This document shows positions 1 to 7,136 of a stretch of DNA of 22,804 bases, in pieces (the first letter of the stretch is position 1; every line of letters starts with the position of its first letter). The stretch lies in the NCBI GenBank assembly GCA_903904275.1, contig CAIVBX010000107.1, forward strand, positions 1 through 22,804. Reading direction: 5' to 3'. This DNA comes from an uncultured Pseudomonadota bacterium (GTDB taxonomy: Bacteria > Pseudomonadota > Gammaproteobacteria > Methylococcales > Methylomonadaceae). The notes beneath the pieces were generated by a model. The model had not been told where the DNA came from. It worked only from the letters and a program-made list of their open reading frames with translations, and did no database searches. The position numbers and the translations under genes are program-made.

Positions 1-341
1 CGATTGCGTTTCCTGATTACGATGGCAACGGGATGTTTTTAACAACAGGGAACATTGCGTTAAATCATGAAGTCGGTTTGTTGTTTATTGATTTTGAAAA
101 TCCACAACGTCTGCGTTTGCATGGCACAGCAAGCATTGTTTTAGATGACCCGCTTTTGGATGAATACATTGATGCAAAATTTATTATTCGCATCACGGTT
201 CGGAATTTGTTTTTGAATTGCCCGCGCTACATTCATCGTTATAAAAAACTCGAACAATCCGAATATGTCCCGCAAAAAGATTGTGTTGCGCCCATTCCTG
301 ATTGGAAAAAGTTGGATGCGGTACAGGATGTGTTGCCGTAA
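1..341 (+). CDS. Pyridoxamine 5'-phosphate oxidase family flavin-binding protein, 5'-truncated
   Basis: The frame is open from base 3 of the window, so the N-terminus lies outside. The visible ~112 residues begin IAFPDYDGNGMFLTTGN and continue through NHEVGLLFIDFENPQRLRLHG and FLNCPRYIHRY. These are the hallmark segments of the split-barrel PNPOx-like family of predicted FMN-binding proteins (COG3576 type). Members bind flavin and are annotated as oxidoreductases, but the physiological substrate is generally unknown. The gene ends at TAA 339-341 and runs into a terminator hairpin it shares with the convergent gene to its right. An internal ATG at 33 gives a shorter reading, but the homology clearly extends upstream of it, so 33 is not the start. 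Family call is secure; substrate is not known. Confidence 0.85.
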   Translation, partial: IAFPDYDGNGMFLTTGNIALNHEVGLLFIDFENPQRLRLHGTASIVLDDPLLDEYIDAKFIIRITVRNLFLNCPRYIHRYKKLEQSEYVPQKDCVAPIPDWKKLDAVQDVLP

Positions 342-351
342 ATTAAATAAT

Positions 352-393
352 AAAGCGAACAGAAGAAGTATTCACAATTCCTGTTCGCTTTTT
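352..393. terminator. Bidirectional rho-independent terminator
   Basis: A perfect 11-bp stem, AAAGCGAACAG (352-362) with CTGTTCGCTTT (381-391), is followed on the plus strand by a T run (389-393). The minus-strand side is A/T-rich (TTTATTATTT), so it can also stop leftward transcription. It lies between the convergent PNPOx-like gene and the small gene ending at 405, which is the expected place for a shared terminator. Confidence 0.8.
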
Positions 394-404
394 AAATCAG
401 AAAG

Positions 405-719
405 TTATCGCTTGATTTTAGGAACGTCAATTGAATCGCCAAATTTTTCTTTAACGATATTTCTAAGTTCTTCCACATCATCATTCTTAGATGGAGAATA
501 TAAACCTAAATCTGAAAATGTTGTTCCGTGTCTAACTTGATACAGATAGCCCTCTGGTAAAAAATCCAAAGTCAACACACCATCTTCTAGTGATGAAAGT
601 GCTACTGCATAATCTAACTGCACATTACTTAAATCTTTTACATCAATTTTAGTTAGCTCAAATTCAATGGGGCCAGAAAATTGAACATGCAAGGGGTAAC
701 ATCTGTAAATATCTAACAT
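405..719 (-). CDS. Hypothetical protein, 104 aa, downstream of clpB
   Basis: I do not recognise this family. The protein is soluble, with no signal peptide or membrane segment, and is rich in acidic residues and beta-prone stretches (PIEFELTKIDV, DGVLTLDFLPEGYLYQV). It has a charged helical C-terminus (DDVEELRNIVKEKFGD). Two starts are possible: ATG at 734 and ATG at 719. The second has a GGAG nine bases upstream, formed from the first codons of the longer reading, while the first has no visible ribosome site, so 719 is preferred. The gene lies about 40 bases behind the clpB stop on the same strand, ahead of the shared terminator, so it is probably read from the clpB promoter. It could be a heat-shock co-gene or an independent accessory gene. 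Confidence 0.6.
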   Translation of the reverse strand: MLDIYRCYPLHVQFSGPIEFELTKIDVKDLSNVQLDYAVALSSLEDGVLTLDFLPEGYLYQVRHGTTFSDLGLYSPSKNDDVEELRNIVKEKFGDSIDVPKIKR

Positions 720-760
720 TAAGGTAGTCTCCATTATTTATTTGTTACAAAAATGTTTGC

Positions 761-3334
761 TTACCGCGAAAACCGCAACTCCCCGCCTTCCTCAACGACT
801 TTTATCACATCCCCCGCGACAAACTGCCCACTCAAAATCGATTGCGCGAGTGGATTTTCAAGTTGTTGTTGAATGGCGCGTTTCATCGGTCTTGCACCAT
901 AAACAGGGTCAAATCCTGCTTCACCCAACAAATCTAATGCCGCTTCGGAAATTTCAAAACCAATTTCACGTTCTTGCAAACGTTTCCGCAAATAATCAAT
1001 TTGAATCATCGAAATTGCGCGAACTTGTTCACGTCCAAGCGAATGAAACACCACCGCTTCATCAATTCGATTGATAAATTCAGGGCGGAATTTCGTGACC
1101 ACAATATCCATCACTGCATTTTTCATAACGCTATACAACGCCTCGCCAGACAACGCTTGAATCGTGTCTGAACCGATGTTGGAAGTCATCACGATAATGG
1201 TATTTTTGAAATCCACCGTGCGACCTTGTCCATCCGTCAAACGCCCGTCATCCAAAACCTGCAACAAAATGTTAAACACATCGGGATGCGCTTTTTCGAT
1301 TTCGTCGAGCAAAATCACCGAATACGGTTTGCGACGCACTAATTCCGTTAAATAGCCGCCTTCTTCATAACCGACATAACCTGGAGGCGCACCAATCAAA
1401 CGCGCCACCGAATGTTTTTCCATGAATTCGGACATATCAATTCGCACCATCGCATCAGGCGTATCGAACATAAATTCAGCTAATGCTTTGCACAATTCCG
1501 TTTTACCCACGCCCGTCGGGCCTAAAAACAAAAATGAACCATTCGGACGATTCGGGTCAGAAAGTCCCGCGCGTGAACGGCGAATTGCGTTGCTCACGGC
1601 ACTCAAGGCTTCATCTTGCCCAATCACGCGCTGTTTCAAATAGCTTTCCATGTGCAACAATTTTTCTTTTTCGCCTTCGAGCATTTTTGAAACAGGAATC
1701 CCCGTCCATTTTGAGACAACTTCGGCAATTTCGTCTTCAGTGACTTTGTTTCGAAGCAAGGTCATTTTTGACATATCAACGTTAGCCGCTGCGGTTTGTT
1801 GTTTTTCGAGTTCAGGAATTACGCCATATTGCAATTCTGACATTCGCGCTAAATCATTACTACGTCGTGCCGTTTCAACTTCTGCGCGAGCTTGTTCGAG
1901 TTTTTCTTTAATCGCCGCACTGCCTTGCAACGCCGATTTTTCCGCTTTCCAAATTTCTTCCAAATCCGAATATTCTTTTTCTAGTTCGCTAATTTCAGTT
2001 TCCAAAATTTGCAGCCGTTTTTTCGACGCGGCATCTTTTTCTTTTTTCAACGCGACCTGTTCGATTTTGAGTTGAATTAAACGACGGTGTAATTTGTCCA
2101 TCGACTCAGGTTTAGAATCAATTTCCATCCGAATCCGACTTGCCGCTTCGTCGATTAAATCGATGGCTTTATCAGGCAATTGACGGTCGGCAATGTAACG
2201 ATATGAAAGCGTTGCCGCCGCAACAATCGCAGGGTCGGTAATATCTACGCCGTGATGCACTTCGTATTTTTCTTTCAAACCGCGCAAAATCGCAATCGTG
2301 TCTTCAACGCTCGGTTCATCGACCAACACTTTTTGGAAGCGTCGCTCTAATGCGGCATCTTTTTCGATATATTTGCGGTATTCGTCGAGCGTCGTCGCAC
2401 CAACACAATGTAATTCACCTCGCGCCAAAGCAGGTTTGAGCATATTTCCTGCGTCCATCGCACCTTCGGCTTTACCCGCGCCAACCATCGTGTGTAATTC
2501 GTCGATGAACAAAATGACTTGCCCTTCTTGTTTAGCTAAATCACTCAAAACCGCTTTCAAACGTTCTTCAAATTCGCCTCGAAACTTTGCCCCCGCAATC
2601 AACGCCGCCATATCGAGCGATAAAACCTGCTTGTGTTTCATGCCTTCTGGCACTTCGCCGTTGATAATGCGTTGCGCTAAACCTTCGACAATCGCCGATT
2701 TACCGACACCAGGTTGCCCAATTAACACAGGATTATTTTTAGTGCGGCGTTGTAACACTTGAATCGTGCGACGAATTTCGTCATCACGTCCAATCACAGG
2801 GTCGAGTTTGCCTTGTTCAGCGCGTTCGGTTAAATCAATCGTGTATTTTTTCAAGGCTTGGCGTTGGTCTTCGGCGTTTGCATCTTGCACGGTTTCACCG
2901 CCGCGCAATTTTTCAATTGCTGATTCAAGCAACACTTTTGAAATGCCATGTTTCTTGAAAATTTCGGTCAACGCGCATTTTTCTTCGGCAACCGCGAGCA
3001 AAAATAATTCGCTCGAAATGAAATTATCGCCACGTTTTTGTGCGAGTTTGTCGGTGATATTTAATAAACGGTCGAGTTCGTTTGATAAACGCACATCACC
3101 GCCCGTGCCGCTTACGCTGGCTAATCGGTTGATTGCGGCAAGTGTGTCGGCGCGTAGTGTTGGGACATTGATATTGCTTTGCGCGAGTAACGGCTTGATG
3201 CTGCCGCCTTCTTGATCGATTAACGCTAATAATAAATGCGCCGCTTCAATAAATTGATGGTCTTTGCCTAACGCTAAACTTTGCGCGTCTGCAATCGCTT
3301 CGTGAAATTTACTGGTTAATTTGTCTGTTCTCAT
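761..3334 (-). CDS. clpB: ATP-dependent disaggregase ClpB
   Basis: This is a hexameric Hsp100 ATPase that, with DnaK, pulls proteins out of aggregates after heat stress in the cytoplasm. At 857 residues it has the same length as E. coli ClpB. Domain order is complete: Clp N-terminal repeats (~1-145), first AAA module with Walker A GQPGVGKS (~206) and Walker B ILFIDELHT, the long coiled-coil middle domain (~405-530, many Lys/Glu heptads), and second AAA module with GPTGVGKT (~605) and VILLDEIEKAHPD. The first P-loop ends GKS where E. coli has GKT, a conservative change. AGAGG lies eight bases before the ATG. A sigma-32-like promoter is seen at 3372-3399. Codon 149 is GTG, matching the internal start that gives the short ClpB form in E. 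coli. Identification is secure. Confidence 0.98.
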   Translation of the reverse strand: MRTDKLTSKFHEAIADAQSLALGKDHQFIEAAHLLLALIDQEGGSIKPLLAQSNINVPTLRADTLAAINRLASVSGTGGDVRLSNELDRLLNITDKLAQKRGDNFISSELFLLAVAEEKCALTEIFKKHGISKVLLESAIEKLRGGETVQDANAEDQRQALKKYTIDLTERAEQGKLDPVIGRDDEIRRTIQVLQRRTKNNPVLIGQPGVGKSAIVEGLAQRIINGEVPEGMKHKQVLSLDMAALIAGAKFRGEFEERLKAVLSDLAKQEGQVILFIDELHTMVGAGKAEGAMDAGNMLKPALARGELHCVGATTLDEYRKYIEKDAALERRFQKVLVDEPSVEDTIAILRGLKEKYEVHHGVDITDPAIVAAATLSYRYIADRQLPDKAIDLIDEAASRIRMEIDSKPESMDKLHRRLIQLKIEQVALKKEKDAASKKRLQILETEISELEKEYSDLEEIWKAEKSALQGSAAIKEKLEQARAEVETARRSNDLARMSELQYGVIPELEKQQTAAANVDMSKMTLLRNKVTEDEIAEVVSKWTGIPVSKMLEGEKEKLLHMESYLKQRVIGQDEALSAVSNAIRRSRAGLSDPNRPNGSFLFLGPTGVGKTELCKALAEFMFDTPDAMVRIDMSEFMEKHSVARLIGAPPGYVGYEEGGYLTELVRRKPYSVILLDEIEKAHPDVFNILLQVLDDGRLTDGQGRTVDFKNTIIVMTSNIGSDTIQALSGEALYSVMKNAVMDIVVTKFRPEFINRIDEAVVFHSLGREQVRAISMIQIDYLRKRLQEREIGFEISEAALDLLGEAGFDPVYGARPMKRAIQQQLENPLAQSILSGQFVAGDVIKVVEEGGELRFSR

Positions 3335-3371
3335 TGTGTTGCCCTCTTAACGTTAAACATCGTTGATAACG

Positions 3372-3399
3372 ATATGGAGCAAAACGGAGAGTTTCCAAC
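3372..3399 (-). promoter_or_regulatory. Sigma-32-like heat-shock promoter of clpB
   Basis: On the minus strand GTTGGAA(A) (3399-3392) is followed after 12-13 bases by CTCCATAT (3379-3372). The RpoH consensus is CTTGAAA, 13-17 bases, CCCCATNT, so the fit is good at both boxes. It lies about 40 bases before the clpB start, and clpB is a classic RpoH target. The -35 region also sits in a small dyad, GAGTT-TCC-AACTC (3389-3401). Confidence 0.65.
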
Positions 3400-3415
3400 T
3401 CTTTGCGAAAAAAAT

Positions 3416-3688
3416 TTATTTGTTCAAAGCACGTTGTCGCCGCGCATCTTTTGGATCAGTTTGTAAAGGACGATAAATTTCGATTCTATCGCCGTTTTCC
3501 ACTATTTTTTCTAATGTGCAAAGTGTTGAAAAAATCCCCACTTTTGCAACGTCTAACTCAATTTCAGGAAATTCTGCCAAAATTTTCGATTGCAAAATAG
3601 CTTCTGAAACCGTGCAATTTTCAGCAACCGAAATCGAAATCAAGGCTTGTTTTTCAGGTTTTACATAGGCAATTTCGACGTTAATCAT
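3416..3688 (-). CDS. rnfH: RnfH family ubiquitin-fold protein
   Basis: A 90-residue protein of the RnfH/UPF0125 family, with a beta-grasp (ubiquitin-like) fold. Visible family features are the N-terminal MINVEIAYVKPEKQ strand, the V.E.CTVSEAI.QSKI helix, and the signature VGIFSTLCTL followed by GDRIEIYRPL, ending in a basic tail PKDARRQRA. The biochemical role is not established; the name comes from its presence near rnf operons in some bacteria. Its ATG overlaps the ratA stop codon as ATGA, so the two are translationally coupled, the same pairing as in E. coli (ratA-rnfH). It is the last gene of the minus-strand unit. The gap to the clpB promoter region is short and no strong terminator is evident. 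Confidence 0.9.
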   Translation of the reverse strand: MINVEIAYVKPEKQALISISVAENCTVSEAILQSKILAEFPEIELDVAKVGIFSTLCTLEKIVENGDRIEIYRPLQTDPKDARRQRALNK

Positions 3689-4119
3689 TGTGAATAAACC
3701 TCTTTTGCCCGCGCTGTAAATGAACTGACCATTGTGTTACAAATTTGGTTAAACACCGCTCCAAATGCCAAGTTTGCCAAAATACCCGACATTTCAAAAT
3801 CTAAATCTAACGTAATTTTGCTGGCATCTTCGCGCAACGGTAAAAAATTCCATTCACCCGACAAATGCGAAAAAGGTCCATCAAGTAATTCAACAGTCAT
3901 TTTTTTGCCAAATTCAAGCGTGTTGCGTGTTGAGAATTTTTTTTCAAAACCGCCTTTTGAAATTGAAATTTCACCTTCAATGATATTTTCATGGCGGCTT
4001 AAAATGCGTGTGCCGCTACACCACGGCAAGAATTTTGGGTAGCTTTCGATGTCATTCACTAAATCAAACATTTGTTGCGCGGAAAATTTTACCAACGCGC
4101 TTTTTTCAACGCGCGTCAT
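3685..4119 (-). CDS. ratA: RatA/Coq10 family START-domain protein
   Basis: 144 residues of the polyketide-cyclase/START fold. It begins MTRVEKSALVKFSAQQMFDLVNDIESYPKFLPWCSG, the diagnostic first helix-strand of the RatA/COQ10 group, and ends SSFTARAKEVY. E. coli RatA was reported to bind 50S subunits and block 70S assembly. Its eukaryotic relative Coq10 binds ubiquinone and supports respiration, so either role is possible here and the 'toxin' label should be treated cautiously. The start codon directly follows the stop of the upstream transporter gene (TAAATG), and its own stop overlaps the rnfH start. There is no divergently placed smpB next to it, unlike the E. coli arrangement. Confidence 0.9.
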   Translation of the reverse strand: MTRVEKSALVKFSAQQMFDLVNDIESYPKFLPWCSGTRILSRHENIIEGEISISKGGFEKKFSTRNTLEFGKKMTVELLDGPFSHLSGEWNFLPLREDASKITLDLDFEMSGILANLAFGAVFNQICNTMVSSFTARAKEVYSQ

Positions 4120-5472
4120 TTACAACACTCCAACAACGTGTAAAAACACTAAGAAAATCGATGCAGGTGCAACGTAACGAATTAACACTCGCCACACTTC
4201 ATAACTTGGTTTGCAAGGCATTTCGAGTTCAGATTCGGTGTGTTCACGTTTCATGATGTAACCCGCGAAAATGGCAATGCAAAATCCACCGATTGGTAGC
4301 ATTAAATTCGCAGTTAAAAAATCGAGTAATTGAAAAACATTTTTGTCAAAAACTAAAACATCTTTCCAAATGTTGAATGAAAACACCGTGCCTAATCCTA
4401 AAAACCACGTTCCTAAACCTGTCCAAATGCAGGCTTTTTCGCGGCTGAAATTTTTGTTTTCAACCAGCCATGCAACGGCGGGTTCAATCAATGAAATCGA
4501 CGATGATAACGCTGCAAAAACAAGTAATACGAAAAATAAAATTCCCATTAACCAGCCGCCTGTCATATTGCCAAAGGCAATCGGTAAGGTTTGGAAAATC
4601 AAACCTGCACCAGACGCTGGATGCAAACCGTGTTCAAAAACAAGTGGAAAAATCGCAATGCCAGCTAGTAACGCGACAATCGTATCAGCTGCCGCAACTA
4701 AATAAGCCGTTTTTGCAATCGATACATTTTTCGGTAAATACGCGCCATAAACCATAATCGCGCCCATTCCCAAACTCAACGTAAAAAAAGCGTGTCCCAT
4801 CGCGGTCAAAACCGAATTGCGTGTTAATTTGCTGAAATCCAAATTGAACATGAAATCCAAACCTTTTTGATAACTGTTCGTCGTCATCGCGTAACCAACA
4901 AGTAAAAATAACAATACAAATAAACAGGGCATTAAAAAACGGGTCGCTTTTTCTAAACCATTATTTACACCTCGTGCCACAATAAACATCGTCGCAGCCA
5001 TAAAAATGCTATGCCAAAAAATGAGTTGCATCGGACTTGCAGTGAAATTTTCAAAAAGTGTTTGAATTTGCGTAGCATCAGCATCAAAAAAACTACCTGT
5101 GAAGGCTTTAAAAATATAACCCGTTGCCCAACCAGCAATCACGCTGTAATACGACAAAATCAAAATACCTGCAATCACGCCCATCCAACCAAGATAATGC
5201 CAATTTTTATCAGCTTGTGCTTCGTCGGTTAACAGTTCCATTGTTTCAATCGGATTGCGTTGGCTACGTCGTCCGAGCATGGTTTCTGCAATCATTATCG
5301 GAATGCCAATCAACAACACGCACGCTAAATACACAACCACAAATGCCCCACCACCGTTTTCGCCAGTGATATACGGAAATTTCCAAATGTTGCCCAAACC
5401 AACAGCAGAACCCGTTGCCGCTAAAATGAACGCAAATCGTGAAGACCAATGTGAATGCGTGAGTGTTGTCAT
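4120..5472 (-). CDS. Neurotransmitter:sodium symporter (NSS/SNF) family transporter
   Basis: A 450-residue inner-membrane protein with about 11 hydrophobic segments, the usual count for bacterial NSS members such as Tyt1 and MhsT (LeuT fold). TM1 carries GSAVGLGNIWKFPY (residues 21-34), which contains the unwound sodium/substrate site, with N28 equivalent to a sodium ligand in LeuT, followed by ENGGGAF. These proteins take up amino acids or related solutes driven by sodium; the substrate cannot be read from the sequence. The gene is the first of a three-gene minus-strand unit: its stop abuts the ratA ATG. AAGAGA lies about nine bases upstream of the start. A transporter coupled this closely to ratA-rnfH is not a standard arrangement I know of. 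Confidence 0.93.
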   Translation of the reverse strand: MTTLTHSHWSSRFAFILAATGSAVGLGNIWKFPYITGENGGGAFVVVYLACVLLIGIPIMIAETMLGRRSQRNPIETMELLTDEAQADKNWHYLGWMGVIAGILILSYYSVIAGWATGYIFKAFTGSFFDADATQIQTLFENFTASPMQLIFWHSIFMAATMFIVARGVNNGLEKATRFLMPCLFVLLFLLVGYAMTTNSYQKGLDFMFNLDFSKLTRNSVLTAMGHAFFTLSLGMGAIMVYGAYLPKNVSIAKTAYLVAAADTIVALLAGIAIFPLVFEHGLHPASGAGLIFQTLPIAFGNMTGGWLMGILFFVLLVFAALSSSISLIEPAVAWLVENKNFSREKACIWTGLGTWFLGLGTVFSFNIWKDVLVFDKNVFQLLDFLTANLMLPIGGFCIAIFAGYIMKREHTESELEMPCKPSYEVWRVLIRYVAPASIFLVFLHVVGVL

Positions 5473-5562
5473 GCTTGTTATCTCTTAGTATTTTTAAATA
5501 AAAATGGAGCGAATTTTATCACACCATGAAAAAATGACGTTTTGGAAAAACAGGAAAAATTA

Positions 5563-6099
5563 TTAAAACTCAAATTTATTATTTATCCGTAACAATACGA
5601 AAACTGCGCCAGTACCACCATCTTTAGAACCTGCTGAACAAAATGCTTGCACATCTTTATGTTGGCGCAACCAACGATTTAATTCATTTTTTATCACGGG
5701 CAAATTATCGAATGAGCGATAACCTTTTCCATGGACAATATGAACACAACGACAACCTTCTTCGACGCTATTATTCAGAAAGTGCAATAAATAACGTTTC
5801 GCTTCGTTAGTGTTTAAACCATGCAAGTCAATTTCGGCATCAATTCCAAAAAAACCACGGCGCAATTTTTTCAAAACACTATTTTGCAAACCTGCTGACA
5901 AATAACTCAACGAATCGTAAATACCAACAATTTCAACTTCTTCAGAATCGCGTCTATTTAAATGTGTGTCAAAATTCATTTCCATAGGTTTTGAATAAGG
6001 TTTTGGTTTCGCCTTACGTTGTTCATGCAATGGTACTTTGTCTTGTTTAACCACTTTTACATTGCCAATGGTTTGGCGAAATAAATCTGAGTCACTCAT
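5563..6099 (-). CDS. smrB: SmrB-type Smr endonuclease (ribosome rescue)
   Basis: 178 residues with a C-terminal Smr domain carrying DLHG (91-94) and HGKG (123-126), the motifs of Smr nucleases; the DxH forms the catalytic site in E. coli SmrB. The N-terminus (SDLFRQTIGNVKVVKQDKV) matches the SmrB-type extension that contacts ribosomes. In E. coli, SmrB cuts mRNA between collided ribosomes to allow rescue. The chosen ATG overlaps the ruvX stop as ATGA, and homology begins there; an in-frame ATG eight codons earlier (6123) would extend into ruvX with no support. No clear ribosome site is visible, so translation probably depends on coupling with ruvX. This is the last gene of the DUF836-prlC-yqgE-ruvX-smrB unit. 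Confidence 0.88.
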   Translation of the reverse strand: MSDSDLFRQTIGNVKVVKQDKVPLHEQRKAKPKPYSKPMEMNFDTHLNRRDSEEVEIVGIYDSLSYLSAGLQNSVLKKLRRGFFGIDAEIDLHGLNTNEAKRYLLHFLNNSVEEGCRCVHIVHGKGYRSFDNLPVIKNELNRWLRQHKDVQAFCSAGSKDGGTGAVFVLLRINNKFEF

Positions 6100-6545
6100 T
6101 GTGTGATTTGTTGATTTAACCAAGATTGTAAAATTAACTGTGCGGCTAATTCATCTTGAACTGCCCACAATTTTGTCGCATTCACATGAACATCATCAAA
6201 TAGCATTTGTTTTGCTTCAAACGTTGAAAGTGATTCGTCTTGTTGATAAACAGGTAAATTAAAACGACCGTTCAATTGACGACAAAATTTCAACATTTTT
6301 GGCGTAACGGGATTATCTGTTCCATCAAATTGACGTGAAATCCCTACAATAAAACCGACAGGCTGCCATTCTCTCACTAGTTTTTCAATGTGTTGCCAAT
6401 TTGGAGTTTGATTTGGTGAGCGTAACGTATCTAATGAGTTTGCGGTTTTTGTTGTTAATTGCCCCACCGCGACACCAATTTTTTTGGTGCCAAAATCAAA
6501 ACCTAAAAATGTATCATCCGATTGTCTTGCTAATGGGTCACGCAT
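6096..6545 (-). CDS. ruvX: RuvX/YqgF family resolvase-like RNase H fold protein (pre-16S rRNA processing)
   Basis: 149 residues of the YqgF/RuvX family. Visible motifs are FLGFDFGTKKIGVAVG near the N-terminus (first acidic residue and glycine-rich strand), FIVGISRQFDGTDNP, QQDESLSTFEA, and QDELAAQLIL near the end, which gives the last Asp. The family has an RNase H-like fold. In E. coli it takes part in 16S rRNA 5'-end maturation, and Holliday junction resolution has been shown in some bacteria. The best start is ATG 6545, which overlaps the yqgE stop by eight bases (ATGCGTGA). A 34-codon longer reading from 6647 lies wholly inside yqgE and adds nothing conserved. The yqgE-ruvX pairing is conserved across gammaproteobacteria. 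Confidence 0.9.
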   Translation of the reverse strand: MRDPLARQSDDTFLGFDFGTKKIGVAVGQLTTKTANSLDTLRSPNQTPNWQHIEKLVREWQPVGFIVGISRQFDGTDNPVTPKMLKFCRQLNGRFNLPVYQQDESLSTFEAKQMLFDDVHVNATKLWAVQDELAAQLILQSWLNQQITQ

Positions 6546-7101
6546 GACCAGAACCGAAAGTGAGCTTATTGATGTCAATTCCAATTTGACTTGCCGCCAT
6601 TTTCCAACGTAAATCAGGTGGCGTATCAAATAAAATTGGTTCGCCAAATGGCGTGTTTAACCATGAATTCGCTAAAAATTCTTGTTCCAACTGCCCCCTA
6701 CTCCAACCTGAGTAACCTAATGCAACAAAATAACGTTCTGGACCTTCTCCTTTTGCAATCGCTTCAATAATATCGCGGGATGTTGTCAACGACATAGTGT
6801 CAGAAATTGGCAGCGTAATTGCCCATTTTCCACCCGTTGTATGCAACACAAAACCGCGTTCTTGTTGAACAGGTCCACCAAAATAAACAGGCATTTCAGC
6901 TGCCATCATTGAACCAATTGGAATATCCATTTGCATGAAAATTTCTTTAAGTTTCATGTGCGACTTACGATTTATTACAATTCCTAACGCGCCATCGGCA
7001 TTGTGTTGGCACAAATAAATTGCGGCATGCGAAAAATTATCATCCGCTAATGTTGGCATGGCGATAATAAATTGATTATCTAAAAAATTATTTTCTTTCA
7101 T
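6538..7101 (-). CDS. yqgE: YqgE/AlgH family protein
   Basis: 187 residues of the UPF0301 (DUF179) family. It starts with the conserved LDNQFIIAMPTLADDNFSHAAIYLCQHN and continues through DGALGIVINR, MPVYFGGPVQQERGFVLH and RYFVALGYSGWSRGQLEQE, which together are diagnostic. The fold is a small alpha/beta globule. The molecular role is not established; in Pseudomonas the gene was named algH because it influences alginate expression. It lies 35 bases behind prlC and overlaps ruvX, forming the conserved yqgE-ruvX module. Confidence 0.93.
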   Translation of the reverse strand: MKENNFLDNQFIIAMPTLADDNFSHAAIYLCQHNADGALGIVINRKSHMKLKEIFMQMDIPIGSMMAAEMPVYFGGPVQQERGFVLHTTGGKWAITLPISDTMSLTTSRDIIEAIAKGEGPERYFVALGYSGWSRGQLEQEFLANSWLNTPFGEPILFDTPPDLRWKMAASQIGIDINKLTFGSGHA

Positions 7102-7136
7102 GTTTGTTTTAAAAGATAAAAGGTGAGAATGCTAAA

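Noticed and set aside
1650..2762. Long open frames on the plus strand opposite clpB (for example 1650-2075 and 2298-2762)
   Set aside because: They are antisense shadows of a strongly conserved clpB frame, Ser/Ala/Asn-rich without family resemblance or ribosome sites.
3685..4119. Treating ratA-rnfH as a classical toxin-antitoxin pair
   Set aside because: RnfH is not a demonstrated antitoxin and RatA belongs to the Coq10-like START family; pairing alone does not prove a TA system.
6546..6647. N-terminal extension of ruvX to 6647
   Set aside because: It lies inside yqgE in another frame and carries no family similarity; the ATG at 6545 fits the family start.
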